Positions 39,504 to 47,537 of a DNA stretch of 64,000 bases are shown here, one piece after another (within the stretch, counting starts at the first letter, position 1; every line of letters begins with the position of its first letter). This DNA is from Hymenobacter persicinus (GTDB taxonomy: Bacteria > Bacteroidota > Bacteroidia > Cytophagales > Hymenobacteraceae), in NCBI RefSeq assembly GCF_004167665.1, contig NZ_SEWE01000009.1, positions 1 through 64,000 on the forward strand, in the 5' to 3' direction. Position numbers and translations under genes: made by a program. Below the pieces are notes generated by a model that saw nothing but the letters and a program-made list of their open reading frames with translations, was not told the DNA's origin and did not search any database.

Positions 39504-41156
39504 CTACACCACTGCGTCCACGAACTGGAAGGCTTCGCCGTCGAATAAGCCTTTGTCGCTGAGCTTGAGGCTGGGAATAACGAGCAGAGCCATAAACGAG
39601 AGGGTCATAAACGGGGCGCCCAGCGGGCTGCCCAGGCGCTTGGCCAGGGCATCGACGGCGGCGTAGGCGTCGGCCACGCGGTAGCCGGGCTGGTCCGACA
39701 TCAGCCCCGCCACCGGCAGGGGCAGCAGGATTTCCTCCCCGTCGAGGCCCACGGCGGCCAGCCCACCCTGCGCCTCAATGACCAGGTTCACGGCCCGGGC
39801 TAGGCTCGCGTCGTCGCAGCCCACGGCGGTGATGTTGTGGGAGTCGTGGCCGACGCTGCTGGCTAGGGCGCCGAATTTCAAGCCGAAGCCCTGAATAAAG
39901 GCCACGGCCGGGGCCGCCGGAGCGTAGCGGTTCACCACGGTCAGCTTGAGCACGTCCTGGTCCACGTTGGGCACCACCAGCCCGTTGGCGACGGTGGCCG
40001 GCAAATCGTGGCGGGCCGTGATGAGCTGGCCGTCGAAGCACTCGATGACGCGCACGGTGGGGGCGGCATTCGGGGCCTGCAACTCGAAATCCTGGGGCTG
40101 CACGGGGCGGGCGTGGAAGTTGTTGAGAACCGGGCAGGGCACCGACGGAATCCGGGTTTCGCCGTTTTCAGCCACCAGCACGCCGTTCAGGTAGGTTTGG
40201 CGCACCAGAAAGTCCGTCAGGTTGTCGACCACGATAAAGTCGGCGGCATCTCCTTCCCGGAGCAGGCCCACGGGCAACGTATAGTGCAGCACCGGATTCA
40301 GGCAGGCCACGCGCAGCACCTTGAGCACGTTCTGCCCGCGGGCCACGGCGCGCTGCACGAGCTGATTGATGTGGCCCAGCACGAGCGTGTCGGGGTGCTT
40401 GTCGTCGGAGCAAAACATCATATTCTCGAAGTGCTCGGGTAGCAGATCAATCAGGGCGTCGAAGTTGCGGGCCGCCGAGCCTTCCCGGATCAGGATTTTC
40501 ATGCCCACGGCCAGCTTGTCGAGGGCCTCTTCGGCCGTGAAGCACTCGTGGTCGGTGCTGATGCCGGCCTCGGCGTAGCGCCGGGCATCCTCGTCGCGCA
40601 GGCCGGGGGCGTGCCCGTCCACGGGGCGGCCGTAGCGCTGGGCCAACGCAATTTTTTCCATCACCTCCGCGTCGCGGTGCAGCACCCCGGGCCAGTTCAT
40701 CATTTCGGCCAGGTAGCCGATAGCCGGGTTTTGAAACAGCTGCTCGATGTCCGAGGCGGTGATGGTGGCGCCGGCGGTTTCAAACGGGGTGGCCGGTACG
40801 CAGGAGGGCGCGCCAAAGCAAAACTTAAACGGCACGCTGCGGCCGCTTTCCAGCATGTACTCCACTCCGGCCACGCCCAGCACGTTCCCAATTTCGTGGG
40901 GGTCCGACACGGTGGCAACCGTGCCGTGCGTGACGGCCAGACGGGCAAACTCGGCCGGCACGAGCAGGGAGCTTTCCACGTGCACGTGGGCGTCCACGAA
41001 ACCCGGCAGGGCGTAGGGCAGGGTCGGGTCGGGGGGGGCGGAATCGGTCAGTTCCACCGCGTGGATTTTGCCCTCGCGCACGTGAATGGTGCCCGGGGCT
41101 ATGGAGTTGGCAAACAGGTTGATGACGTTGGCGCGCAAACTGAATTCGGCGGGCAT
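39504..41156 (-). CDS. ade: Adenine deaminase
   Basis: This 550-residue amidohydrolase deaminates adenine to hypoxanthine in purine salvage. Motifs: GFVDAHVHVESSLL (metal ligands, near 57), TVATVSDPHEIGNVLG, a VDGHAPGLRDED segment near 175 with metal-site His, STDHECFTAEEA near 200 and FCSDDKHPDTL near 250. The C-terminal half has the AVGCDD and GLAAVGLDGEEILLPLPVAGLMSD patterns of the Ade family. The ATG at 41156 fits; the frame is open upstream. The gene is flanked by a terminator on the left. Confidence 0.96.
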   Translation of the reverse strand: MPAEFSLRANVINLFANSIAPGTIHVREGKIHAVELTDSAPPDPTLPYALPGFVDAHVHVESSLLVPAEFARLAVTHGTVATVSDPHEIGNVLGVAGVEYMLESGRSVPFKFCFGAPSCVPATPFETAGATITASDIEQLFQNPAIGYLAEMMNWPGVLHRDAEVMEKIALAQRYGRPVDGHAPGLRDEDARRYAEAGISTDHECFTAEEALDKLAVGMKILIREGSAARNFDALIDLLPEHFENMMFCSDDKHPDTLVLGHINQLVQRAVARGQNVLKVLRVACLNPVLHYTLPVGLLREGDAADFIVVDNLTDFLVRQTYLNGVLVAENGETRIPSVPCPVLNNFHARPVQPQDFELQAPNAAPTVRVIECFDGQLITARHDLPATVANGLVVPNVDQDVLKLTVVNRYAPAAPAVAFIQGFGLKFGALASSVGHDSHNITAVGCDDASLARAVNLVIEAQGGLAAVGLDGEEILLPLPVAGLMSDQPGYRVADAYAAVDALAKRLGSPLGAPFMTLSFMALLVIPSLKLSDKGLFDGEAFQFVDAVV

Positions 41157-41217
41157 AGGGCAGGCGGAAAGAAGGCGGGGAGTTGAGATTGGTCGGGTGC
41201 GAACGGGTAAAGAACCG

Positions 41218-41225
41218 TATATTTG
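41218..41225 (+). promoter_or_regulatory. -7 box TATATTTG upstream of the tiny lipoprotein gene
   Basis: TATATTTG is a full TAnnTTTG match lying 16 bp before the GTG start at 41242. Confidence 0.6.
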
Positions 41226-41241
41226 CCGAAAATCTGCGCCG

Positions 41242-41400
41242 GTGAGAAAGATTGTGACTTTGCTGTTGGCTGCCCTGATATCAGGTTCCGGCCTCGTGAC
41301 GACGGGCTGTGCGCGCCGCACCACCCAGCAGAAGAAAACTGCCTCGTACAAGCGCAAAACCAAATTCGGCAAGGCCCCCTGTCCTTGCGACAGTCACTAG
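41242..41400 (+). CDS. 52-residue lipoprotein (GTG start)
   Basis: The GTG start at 41242 gives VRKIVTLLLAALISGSG then LVTTGC, a lipobox with Cys at 23. The mature peptide is short and basic (CARRTTQQKKTASYKRKTKF) and ends in GKAPCPCDSH, with two cysteines close to a histidine, a pattern that could bind metal. The -7 box 16 bp upstream supports this start. The role is unknown. A longer frame upstream overlaps the ade start and is unlikely. Confidence 0.7.
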   Translation: MRKIVTLLLAALISGSGLVTTGCARRTTQQKKTASYKRKTKFGKAPCPCDSH

Positions 41401-41447
41401 CCGGGCCGGCTTTTCTGCCATTCGCTTTAATTTCTGCTCCTTCCCTT

Positions 41448-42137
41448 GTGAATCACCGCTGCGTCGTTGCCCACGTCTTCCGCTTTTGCCTGCTGGCCGC
41501 GCTGCTGGTAGCTGGGCGCGGCGTCGTCGGGCAGGCCCGCGCGGCTTTTATTGCGCCCGGCAGCTACGACAAGCTCACCCGCGACCCGACGCTGCGCTAC
41601 GAGCCCGGCAGCCACCCCGGCTCCTTCCGCGGCCTCGACGGGCAGTGGCATAGCGTCCAGATTGCCGACTGGCTTATCGACCGGGTATACATGAACGAAA
41701 CCGGCGTCTACTACCGGGCTTTTTCGCCCGAAGACATGACCGCCTTCGTGGATAAGTACGCCGACACGGTGATTACCGTGACGGGGCTGCCCCCCGGGAA
41801 GCTGGGGCGCTTTGCCGCCGTCTTTGGCCGCCAGAAATTTCGCGCCGCCGGCATGCAGCTGGTCGACGTGACCGAGCAGCCCACCAGCCTGATTGGCATT
41901 CTGTTTACGCCCCATAAACTGGTGGTGCGCAAAAACGCGGACGGCTGGCTGGTGGTGCCCCGGCAGAAAAAGGCTTTTCAACAGCTCATGCTCGTGCTGC
42001 TCGCCGACGACCCGGCGGCCGTGGCCGAGCTGCGCACGGGCCGGGTCGGACGCCCCCGGCTGCTGCCCCTGCTCGCCCGATACGCCGAAGCGCGCACCAC
42101 GTACTTTTTGCAAACTGCCGCCCGTCCTCGGCCCTAA
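41448..42137 (+). CDS. Secreted protein, paralogue of the next gene (GTG start)
   Basis: With the GTG at 41448 the protein has 229 residues and an N-terminal hydrophobic signal (about residues 8-25). Conserved features shared with the next protein are a Y-x-P-G-S motif, G-x-WH near residue 65, a SPEDMTAFV strand and a following segment of mixed hydrophobic strands. I do not recognise the family; duplicated secreted proteins of this kind occur in Hymenobacteraceae. The gene sits 11 bp before its paralogue. Confidence 0.72.
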   Translation: MNHRCVVAHVFRFCLLAALLVAGRGVVGQARAAFIAPGSYDKLTRDPTLRYEPGSHPGSFRGLDGQWHSVQIADWLIDRVYMNETGVYYRAFSPEDMTAFVDKYADTVITVTGLPPGKLGRFAAVFGRQKFRAAGMQLVDVTEQPTSLIGILFTPHKLVVRKNADGWLVVPRQKKAFQQLMLVLLADDPAAVAELRTGRVGRPRLLPLLARYAEARTTYFLQTAARPRP

Positions 42138-42148
42138 CACCAATAGCT

Positions 42149-42844
42149 ATGCAGTATAGTAAGGGGGCATCCGCAAAAAATGACCGCGCAGCCACGCTCC
42201 GAGCTTGGCCGCTTAGGGCAACGGGTTTCCGGCTGGTAGGCTTGCTCGGCCTGCTGGTGTTGAGTGCTGGCTCGGTGCAGGCCCAGTACAGCAATTACGC
42301 CCTGCCCAAGATTATCAAGTACCAGCCCGGCTCGTACCAGCTGGCCGATGGTAGCTGGCACGGCGGACAACTTTATCCCGACCAGGGAGAGCACCTGCGC
42401 GTGCGCAACCCGGACGATAAAAAGATAACCGAGTACCAGCCCCTGGAGGTGAAGGCTTTCGTGGTGGAAGGCGACACCTTCAGCGTGATTCGGAACATTG
42501 ATATTTCGGCCCGCCGCCGCGTGGCCAGCGCGTTTGCCAAGCAACTCTACCGCTGCGGCAATTTTACGCTGCTGGACTTCGAGCACGGCGCTGCCGGGGC
42601 CGCCACGGTGATGCTCGGCGGCCAAACCCCGCAAAACGACTTGGTGCTGCAGCCCCGCCTCGGGGATGCAGTGCGGGTGCCGGCTTCCCGGGGCGCCTTC
42701 GAAAAAACTATGCTGCCTTTGTTTGGCGACTGTCCGGAGCTGGCCCAGAAAATCAAGGCCGGCAAGGTCGGGCGGCAGCACATGAAAAGCATTTTGCAGA
42801 CTTACGCCCGCTGGCAGCAGACCGCGCCGGCAGGTGGCAACTAA
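42149..42844 (+). CDS. Secreted protein, paralogue of the previous gene
   Basis: This 231-residue protein has an N-terminal basic region followed by a hydrophobic signal or anchor (about residues 27-43). Then it matches its upstream neighbour: YQPGSYQLADGSWHGG, EYQPLEVKAFVVEGDTF, and a C-terminal charged helical part. Two cysteines near the centre (C136, C196) may pair outside the cytoplasm. No catalytic motif is evident. Tandem duplication is the simplest explanation. Confidence 0.75.
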   Translation: MQYSKGASAKNDRAATLRAWPLRATGFRLVGLLGLLVLSAGSVQAQYSNYALPKIIKYQPGSYQLADGSWHGGQLYPDQGEHLRVRNPDDKKITEYQPLEVKAFVVEGDTFSVIRNIDISARRRVASAFAKQLYRCGNFTLLDFEHGAAGAATVMLGGQTPQNDLVLQPRLGDAVRVPASRGAFEKTMLPLFGDCPELAQKIKAGKVGRQHMKSILQTYARWQQTAPAGGN

Positions 42845-42857
42845 CTGTTTCTTTCCT

Positions 42858-43250
42858 ATGACCTCTGAAAACCCCTTGGTTGCCCTGCGAAATGCTGCCG
42901 AAGCCGTGCGCCAGCAGCTGCAGCTCAACAGCTACGACGAAACTGCCGTACAGCGGCTCGACGAGTTCATTGAAACCCAACGCGCTACCATCAAAGAGGA
43001 AGACCGGGAAGGGGTTATCAAAGCCCTAGGCTGCTTTCTGGGCCAGTGCCTGGTCGATACCTACCACGGCACCTGGGCCACCGGCCCCGACGCCACCACC
43101 GGCGTGGGCATCAACGGCAACCACTTTTTCAATCCCTTCTTCCGCGTGTCCCAGCACCTAGCGCTGGGGCAGAAAGAATCGGTAGCTGCTTTTTTTGCGA
43201 GTATTCCCGCACGGTTGGCCGCTGAGCCCCGTCGTAAAACCTGGATTTAG
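42858..43250 (+). CDS. Conserved hypothetical cytoplasmic protein
   Basis: With the ATG at 42858 this is 130 residues and shows no signal peptide. The N-terminal half is helical (LRNAAEAVRQQLQLNSYDETAVQRLDEFIE), then GVIKALGCFLGQCLVDTYHGTWA near 62-84 and NHFFNPFFRVSQHLALGQKES. The pattern GCFLGQCLVDTYHG looks like a compact helical bundle with a conserved face, but I cannot name the family. Its stop overlaps a GTG that could start cmk. Confidence 0.72.
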   Translation: MTSENPLVALRNAAEAVRQQLQLNSYDETAVQRLDEFIETQRATIKEEDREGVIKALGCFLGQCLVDTYHGTWATGPDATTGVGINGNHFFNPFFRVSQHLALGQKESVAAFFASIPARLAAEPRRKTWI

Positions 43251-43297
43251 TGTCTGATTCTAGCCCCACCCGCCCTTCCGCGCCGACCGACTTTGCC

Positions 43298-44023
43298 ATG
43301 AGAAAAATCGTCATTGCCATCGACGGCTACTCTTCGTGCGGGAAAAGCACCACGGCCAAGGCCGTGGCCGCCGAGCTGGGCTACGCCTACATCGACACTG
43401 GGGCCATGTACCGGGCCGTGACGCTTTATTTGCTGGAGCGCAACATTGCCTTCGACGACTTGCCCCGCATCGAGCAGGCCCTGCACGACATTCACATTGC
43501 CTTCAAGCGCAACCGTAAAACCGGCCGCAACGAGCTCTGCCTCGACGGCGTGATTCGGGAGGACGAAATCCGGCAGATGCGCATTTCCAACTCCGTGAGT
43601 GAGGTGTCGGTGATTCCGGCCGTGCGCCACACGCTCGTGCGCCAGCAGCAGCGCATGGGCCGCAAGCGCGGGGTGGTCATGGACGGCCGCGACATTGGCA
43701 CCACCGTGTTTCCCGACGCCGAGGTGAAGGTGTTTATGACCGCCGACGTGGTGACCCGGGCCGAGCGGCGCCAGCAGGAGCTGGCCGCCAAAGACGAGCA
43801 CGTAGCCCTGGAGGACATTGTGGAAAACCTGCGCAAGCGCGACCATATCGACTCCACCCGGGCTGAAAGCCCCCTGCGCCGGGCCGCCGACGCGGTGCTG
43901 CTCGACACGACCCACATGGTGATTGAGGAGCAGGTAGATTTCGTCCTGGAGCGGGTGTCGGCGAGCCTGTTTTCGCTGGCAGCCCTGGGCAACGACCAAA
44001 ATGGCCGCGAGGCTGTTGTTTGA
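43298..44023 (+). CDS. cmk: Cytidylate kinase
   Basis: This 241-residue protein phosphorylates CMP/dCMP. Motifs: P-loop IDGYSSCGKSTTAK near residue 7, YIDTGAMYRAVTLYL, VMDGRDIGTTVFPDAEVKVFM and DSTRAESPLRRAADAVLLDTTHM. The ATG at 43298 gives the canonical MRKIVIAIDGYSSCGKS start; an upstream GTG at 43250 would add 16 residues and overlaps the previous stop. It is typical in length and domain order. Confidence 0.95.
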   Translation: MRKIVIAIDGYSSCGKSTTAKAVAAELGYAYIDTGAMYRAVTLYLLERNIAFDDLPRIEQALHDIHIAFKRNRKTGRNELCLDGVIREDEIRQMRISNSVSEVSVIPAVRHTLVRQQQRMGRKRGVVMDGRDIGTTVFPDAEVKVFMTADVVTRAERRQQELAAKDEHVALEDIVENLRKRDHIDSTRAESPLRRAADAVLLDTTHMVIEEQVDFVLERVSASLFSLAALGNDQNGREAVV

Positions 44024-44089
44024 GAAGTAGAGCGAACTAGGGCGCGAAACTTGCACTTAACGCCACGGTCAGATTGTTGAGAGAAAACT

Positions 44090-44971
44090 ATGGACGTTAC
44101 CATCGATAAAAATTCCGGCTATTGCTTCGGCGTCGAGTTTGCCATTCAGATGGCCGAGGACGAGCTGGCCCAGGAAGAAACGCTGTATTGCCTCGGCGAC
44201 ATTGTGCACAACCGCATGGAGGTGGAGCGCCTGCACGCCCACGGCCTGCGCATCATCGACCGGGAGCAGCTCGAAACCCTGCACGACTGCAAGGTGCTGA
44301 TCCGGGCCCACGGCGAGCCGCCGGAAACCTACGAGCTGGCCCTGCGCAACAACATTGAGCTCATCGACGCTTCCTGCCCGGTGGTGCTCAAGCTCCAGAA
44401 CCGCGTCAAGCACGCTTTCGACGCCAGCCAGCGCCAAAACGGCCAGATTGTCATCTACGGGCAACCCGGCCACGCCGAGGTGGCGGGCCTCACGGGCCAG
44501 ACCGGCAACCGCGCCATCATCGTTATGAACGAGGCCGACCTGGACCAGATTGACTTCACCCGGCCCGTGACGCTGTTCAGCCAGACCACCAAGAGCACCG
44601 CCGGCTTCTACCACATGAAGCAGGTAATGGAGGAGCGCATTGCGGCCGCCGGTGGCGAGCTGGCCTCGTTCGATGCCAACGACAGTATCTGCCGGCAGGT
44701 CAGCAACCGGGAGCCGGCCCTGGCCAAGTTCGCCCTGCTCCACGACGTAATTATCTTCGTGAGTGGGCGCAAAAGCTCCAACGGCAAGGCCCTGTTCAGC
44801 GTGGTCAACAAAACCAACCCGCGCAGCTACTTTATCGAAAACGAGGAGGAGCTGCAGGAAGAGTGGTTTGAGGGCGCCAGCAGCGTGGGCATTTGCGGGG
44901 CCACCAGCACGCCCATGTGGCTGATGCAGCGCGTGGCCGACCGCATTGAGCAGGTGCCGGTGGGGGCGTAG
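44090..44971 (+). CDS. ispH: 4-hydroxy-3-methylbut-2-enyl diphosphate reductase
   Basis: This 293-residue iron-sulfur enzyme performs the last step of the MEP isoprenoid pathway, making IPP and DMAPP. Three Fe-S cysteines are visible: C12 (GYCFGV), the Cys in DASCPVV and the Cys in DSICRQV. Other hallmarks are LIRAHGEPPETY, IVIYGQPGHAEV, TLFSQTT and SRKSSN-like VSGRKSSNGKALFSVV. Length and motif order are normal. It is followed by a terminator hairpin. Confidence 0.96.
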   Translation: MDVTIDKNSGYCFGVEFAIQMAEDELAQEETLYCLGDIVHNRMEVERLHAHGLRIIDREQLETLHDCKVLIRAHGEPPETYELALRNNIELIDASCPVVLKLQNRVKHAFDASQRQNGQIVIYGQPGHAEVAGLTGQTGNRAIIVMNEADLDQIDFTRPVTLFSQTTKSTAGFYHMKQVMEERIAAAGGELASFDANDSICRQVSNREPALAKFALLHDVIIFVSGRKSSNGKALFSVVNKTNPRSYFIENEEELQEEWFEGASSVGICGATSTPMWLMQRVADRIEQVPVGA

Positions 44972-44998
44972 GACCGCACCCGCGAAGTTTCGTTATTT

Positions 44999-45028
44999 GC
45001 CCGGCCGGTTTCGGTCGGGCATTTTTTT
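44999..45028 (+). terminator. Rho-independent terminator after ispH
   Basis: TGCCCGGCCG/CGGTCGGGCA with a GTTT loop and seven T's, 27 bp after the stop. One pair is a wobble. Confidence 0.9.
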
Positions 45029-45039
45029 GGCTTTTTCTG

Positions 45040-45597
45040 ATGCGTAAGGTTTTCAACTACTTCCTCAACGGCTTCCTCATCATCGCGCCCATCGGCCTGA
45101 CGGTGTACATCCTGTTTGCCTTCATCAGCTGGCTCGACAACACGTTTGAGTTGAAGTGGAACGACCAGCACATTCCCGGCCTGGGGCTGCTGCTGGTCAT
45201 GGCCATGGTGACGGCCGTGGGATTCATTGCCAAGTCGTTTATGGTGCGGCCCTTCCTGATTCTGGCCGAGCGGGTGCTGCACCGCACCCCGCTGGTGAGC
45301 ATCATCTATTCCAGCATCAAGGACCTGTTCGACGCCTTCGTCGGCGACAACCAGAAGTTCAACCAGCCCGTGCTGGTGCGCCTGAATGCGGCCGACCAAA
45401 CCTACAAAATGGGCTTCGTGACGCAGGTAAGCATGGCGGCCATTCACCGGCCCGCGCTGATGGCCGTGTACTTTCCGCACTCCTACAACTTCTCCGGGGA
45501 GCTGGTGCTGGTACCCGAAGAAAATGTGTCGTTCCTGGATCTGCCCAGCAGTGAGGTTATGAAGTTCATCGTCTCGGGCGGCGTGTCGAAGCTGTAG
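45040..45597 (+). CDS. DUF502 domain-containing membrane protein
   Basis: This 185-residue protein starts MRKVFNYFLNGFLIIAPIGLTVYILFAFI, with two N-terminal helices (about residues 8-30 and 48-70), then the conserved TPLVSIIYSSIKDLFDAFVGDNQKFNQPV block and the VSMAAIHRPALMAVYFPHSYNFSGELVLVPEENV region. These are DUF502 hallmarks. Function is unknown; it is probably a membrane protein with a cytoplasmic domain. It begins 12 bp after the ispH terminator. Confidence 0.88.
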   Translation: MRKVFNYFLNGFLIIAPIGLTVYILFAFISWLDNTFELKWNDQHIPGLGLLLVMAMVTAVGFIAKSFMVRPFLILAERVLHRTPLVSIIYSSIKDLFDAFVGDNQKFNQPVLVRLNAADQTYKMGFVTQVSMAAIHRPALMAVYFPHSYNFSGELVLVPEENVSFLDLPSSEVMKFIVSGGVSKL

Positions 45598-45675
45598 GAG
45601 CGGGAGCTAATCGGGCGGCAATGGGGTTAAGGAAGGCTGGCAGCCTGCCGCGCAGTATCACTTCCCAAATCTGAC

Positions 45676-46470
45676 TTGAAAACCACGCTTCATTACCGCC
45701 GCTACGGCACCGGCCCGCGCCCTATTCTGGCCTTCCACGGCTACGGGCAGAGTGAGAGCCATTGGCGGGGCTTGGCAACTGCGCTTGGCCCAGGAGTCAG
45801 CATTTACTCCTTCGATTTGTTTTACCACGGCCAGAGCCGGCTGGCCAAAGTCGATGCGCCCCTGAGTAAAAAGCGCCTGGGTGAGCTGCTGGATGAGTTT
45901 CTGACGGCCCACGGCATCGACACGTTTGGGCTGCTGGCCTTCAGCATGGGCGCCAAGTACGCCCTGACGGCCGTTGAGCAGTTCGGGCCCCGGGTGGAGC
46001 AGGTCTGGCTGATTGCGCCCGACGGCATCCGCACCCAGTTCTGGTATTCGCTGGCCACGTATCCGCCCTGGATGCGCGGAGTACTGGGCCGGGCCGTGCT
46101 GCGCCCTCAGCGCCTGCTGCGCTTCATCGATACGCTGGCCCAGCGCCGCCTCGTCGACTCGGGGCTGGTGCGCTTTGCCCAGTGGCAGCTCGATAGCCGC
46201 GAGAAGCGCCTGCGCGTGTACCGCAGTTGGACGGGCTTCCGCAAGCTGGTTTTCGACCTGAAAAAGCTGGCGGCCGTGCTCAACCGCCGCCCCACGCCCG
46301 TCACGTTCTTCCTGGGCAAGTACGACCGGGTGATTCCCCACGCCGGGTTGCAGGAGTTTATCGGCTCCCTGCACAATGCCCGCACCGTGCTGCTCGACGC
46401 CGGCCACGCTGGCCTGATCTACGACGTGGCCGCCTACATGCACCGTCACCCGCAGCAAATGCAGTGGTAG
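45676..46470 (+). CDS. Alpha/beta hydrolase
   Basis: This 264-residue protein has the fold's oxyanion motif FHGYGQSESHW near residue 19, nucleophile elbow AFSMG near 92-96 (Ser in GxSxG-like F-S-M-G), catalytic Asp in KYDRVIP near 217 and His in DAGHAGL near 243. A TTG start at 45676 is used; no ATG is in a suitable position. The substrate is unknown. It converges with the macrodomain gene. Confidence 0.85.
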   Translation: MKTTLHYRRYGTGPRPILAFHGYGQSESHWRGLATALGPGVSIYSFDLFYHGQSRLAKVDAPLSKKRLGELLDEFLTAHGIDTFGLLAFSMGAKYALTAVEQFGPRVEQVWLIAPDGIRTQFWYSLATYPPWMRGVLGRAVLRPQRLLRFIDTLAQRRLVDSGLVRFAQWQLDSREKRLRVYRSWTGFRKLVFDLKKLAAVLNRRPTPVTFFLGKYDRVIPHAGLQEFIGSLHNARTVLLDAGHAGLIYDVAAYMHRHPQQMQW

Positions 46471-46476
46471 CCGCGC

Positions 46477-47046
46477 TTATGGCCGGCCCAGCTCCGCTTC
46501 GTACAAGCGGCGGGTTTCCTCGTCAAACACCACGAAAACCACCGCTTCCGGCGTATCGTGAGCGGCCAGAAAGGCCCGTACTTCCGCCACGGCCACAGCG
46601 GCGGCATTAGCCTTGGGGTAGCCGTAGACACCCGTGCTGATGCCAGGAAAGGCAACGCTGCTGAACGAGCGTGCCGCGGCCAACCGCAGGCAGCTCTGGT
46701 AACACTTTATCAATTCTTCGGCCTCGTGCTGGTGCCCACCGTGCCAAACGGGTCCCGCAGTATGGATGACGTAGTGGGCTGGTAAGTTGCCACCAGTAGT
46801 GGCGACTGCCGCGCCCGTCGGTAGCCCATGCGGGTAGTTTCGTTCGCGCAGGTAGCGGCACTCTTCCAGAATCTGGGGGCCGCCGGCGCGGTGAATGGCC
46901 CCGTCCACGCCGCCCCCGCCGAGCAGGCTGGAGTTGGCCGCATTGACGATGGCCGCGGTATCGACTTTGGTGATGTCGCCTTGGTAGAGCCAGATGCGGC
47001 CGAAGTGTTGGGTCTGGGCACGCCAGTCGGGGAGGGGAGCGGGCAT
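46477..47046 (-). CDS. Macrodomain protein (O-acetyl-ADP-ribose deacetylase-like)
   Basis: This 189-residue protein is a MacroD-type domain: GDITKVDTAAIVNAANSSLLGGGGVDGAIHRAGG (residues 19-52), AAVATTGGNLPAHYVIHTAGPVWHGG and the SVAFPGISTGVYGYP motif. The two motifs form the ADP-ribose pocket. Such enzymes remove acetyl groups from O-acetyl-ADP-ribose or ADP-ribose from proteins. The length is standard. Confidence 0.92.
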   Translation of the reverse strand: MPAPLPDWRAQTQHFGRIWLYQGDITKVDTAAIVNAANSSLLGGGGVDGAIHRAGGPQILEECRYLRERNYPHGLPTGAAVATTGGNLPAHYVIHTAGPVWHGGHQHEAEELIKCYQSCLRLAAARSFSSVAFPGISTGVYGYPKANAAAVAVAEVRAFLAAHDTPEAVVFVVFDEETRRLYEAELGRP

Positions 47047-47159
47047 CGTAAGCAGAAGTAAAATGAGGAAAAAGGCGCCGGCTGGTCGGGAGCCGCCGAC
47101 GCTTCATCCGGGCTATTCCACGCTTCGGCCGGAAAGGTTGCCGGCTGGGAATATTAGAA

Positions 47160-47190
47160 TTGCGAAATGTAGGGTCGTGCGCTACTTTTA
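47160..47190 (+). promoter_or_regulatory. Promoter of the 2TM protein gene (TTG-N20-TACTTTTA)
   Basis: TTG (47160-47162) and TACTTTTA (47183-47190) are 20 bp apart. The -7 box deviates from TAnnTTTG only in the last base. The gene's ATG follows 31 bp later. Confidence 0.6.
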
Positions 47191-47221
47191 GACCATTCTT
47201 CACCCCCAAGCCCTACTTCCC

Positions 47222-47527
47222 ATGGAAGCTACCAACCGTGACCCCGAACTGTGGCGCATTGCCAAATCCCGCGCGAAGTTTAAATCCCACCTGTTCACTT
47301 ACCTGTGGGTCAACGCGCTGCTCTGGATTATCTGGGCCCTCACCGCGGGCCAGCACGACGACTGGCACATGGGCCGCCACGGCTTCAACATCCCCTGGCC
47401 CGTCTGGTCGACCGTATTCTGGGGCTTAGGCGTGTTCATGAATGGAGTGCGCGTGTACAGCGGCTTCGGCGGGCAGATGTCGGAGCGCGAGTACGAACGG
47501 CTGGTGCGCGAGCGGGAAGGCCGCTAA
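47222..47527 (+). CDS. 2TM domain-containing protein
   Basis: This 101-residue protein has two helices (about residues 21-40 and 55-76) flanked by charged ends. The segment LWRIAKSRAKFKSHLFTYLWVNALLWIIW is characteristic of the 2TM domain family; the ending SEREYERLVREREGR is a cytoplasmic tail. The role is not known; these are often seen near histidine kinases or LytTR regulators, which are absent here. Confidence 0.85.
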   Translation: MEATNRDPELWRIAKSRAKFKSHLFTYLWVNALLWIIWALTAGQHDDWHMGRHGFNIPWPVWSTVFWGLGVFMNGVRVYSGFGGQMSEREYERLVREREGR

Positions 47528-47537
47528 CGCCACCTTG

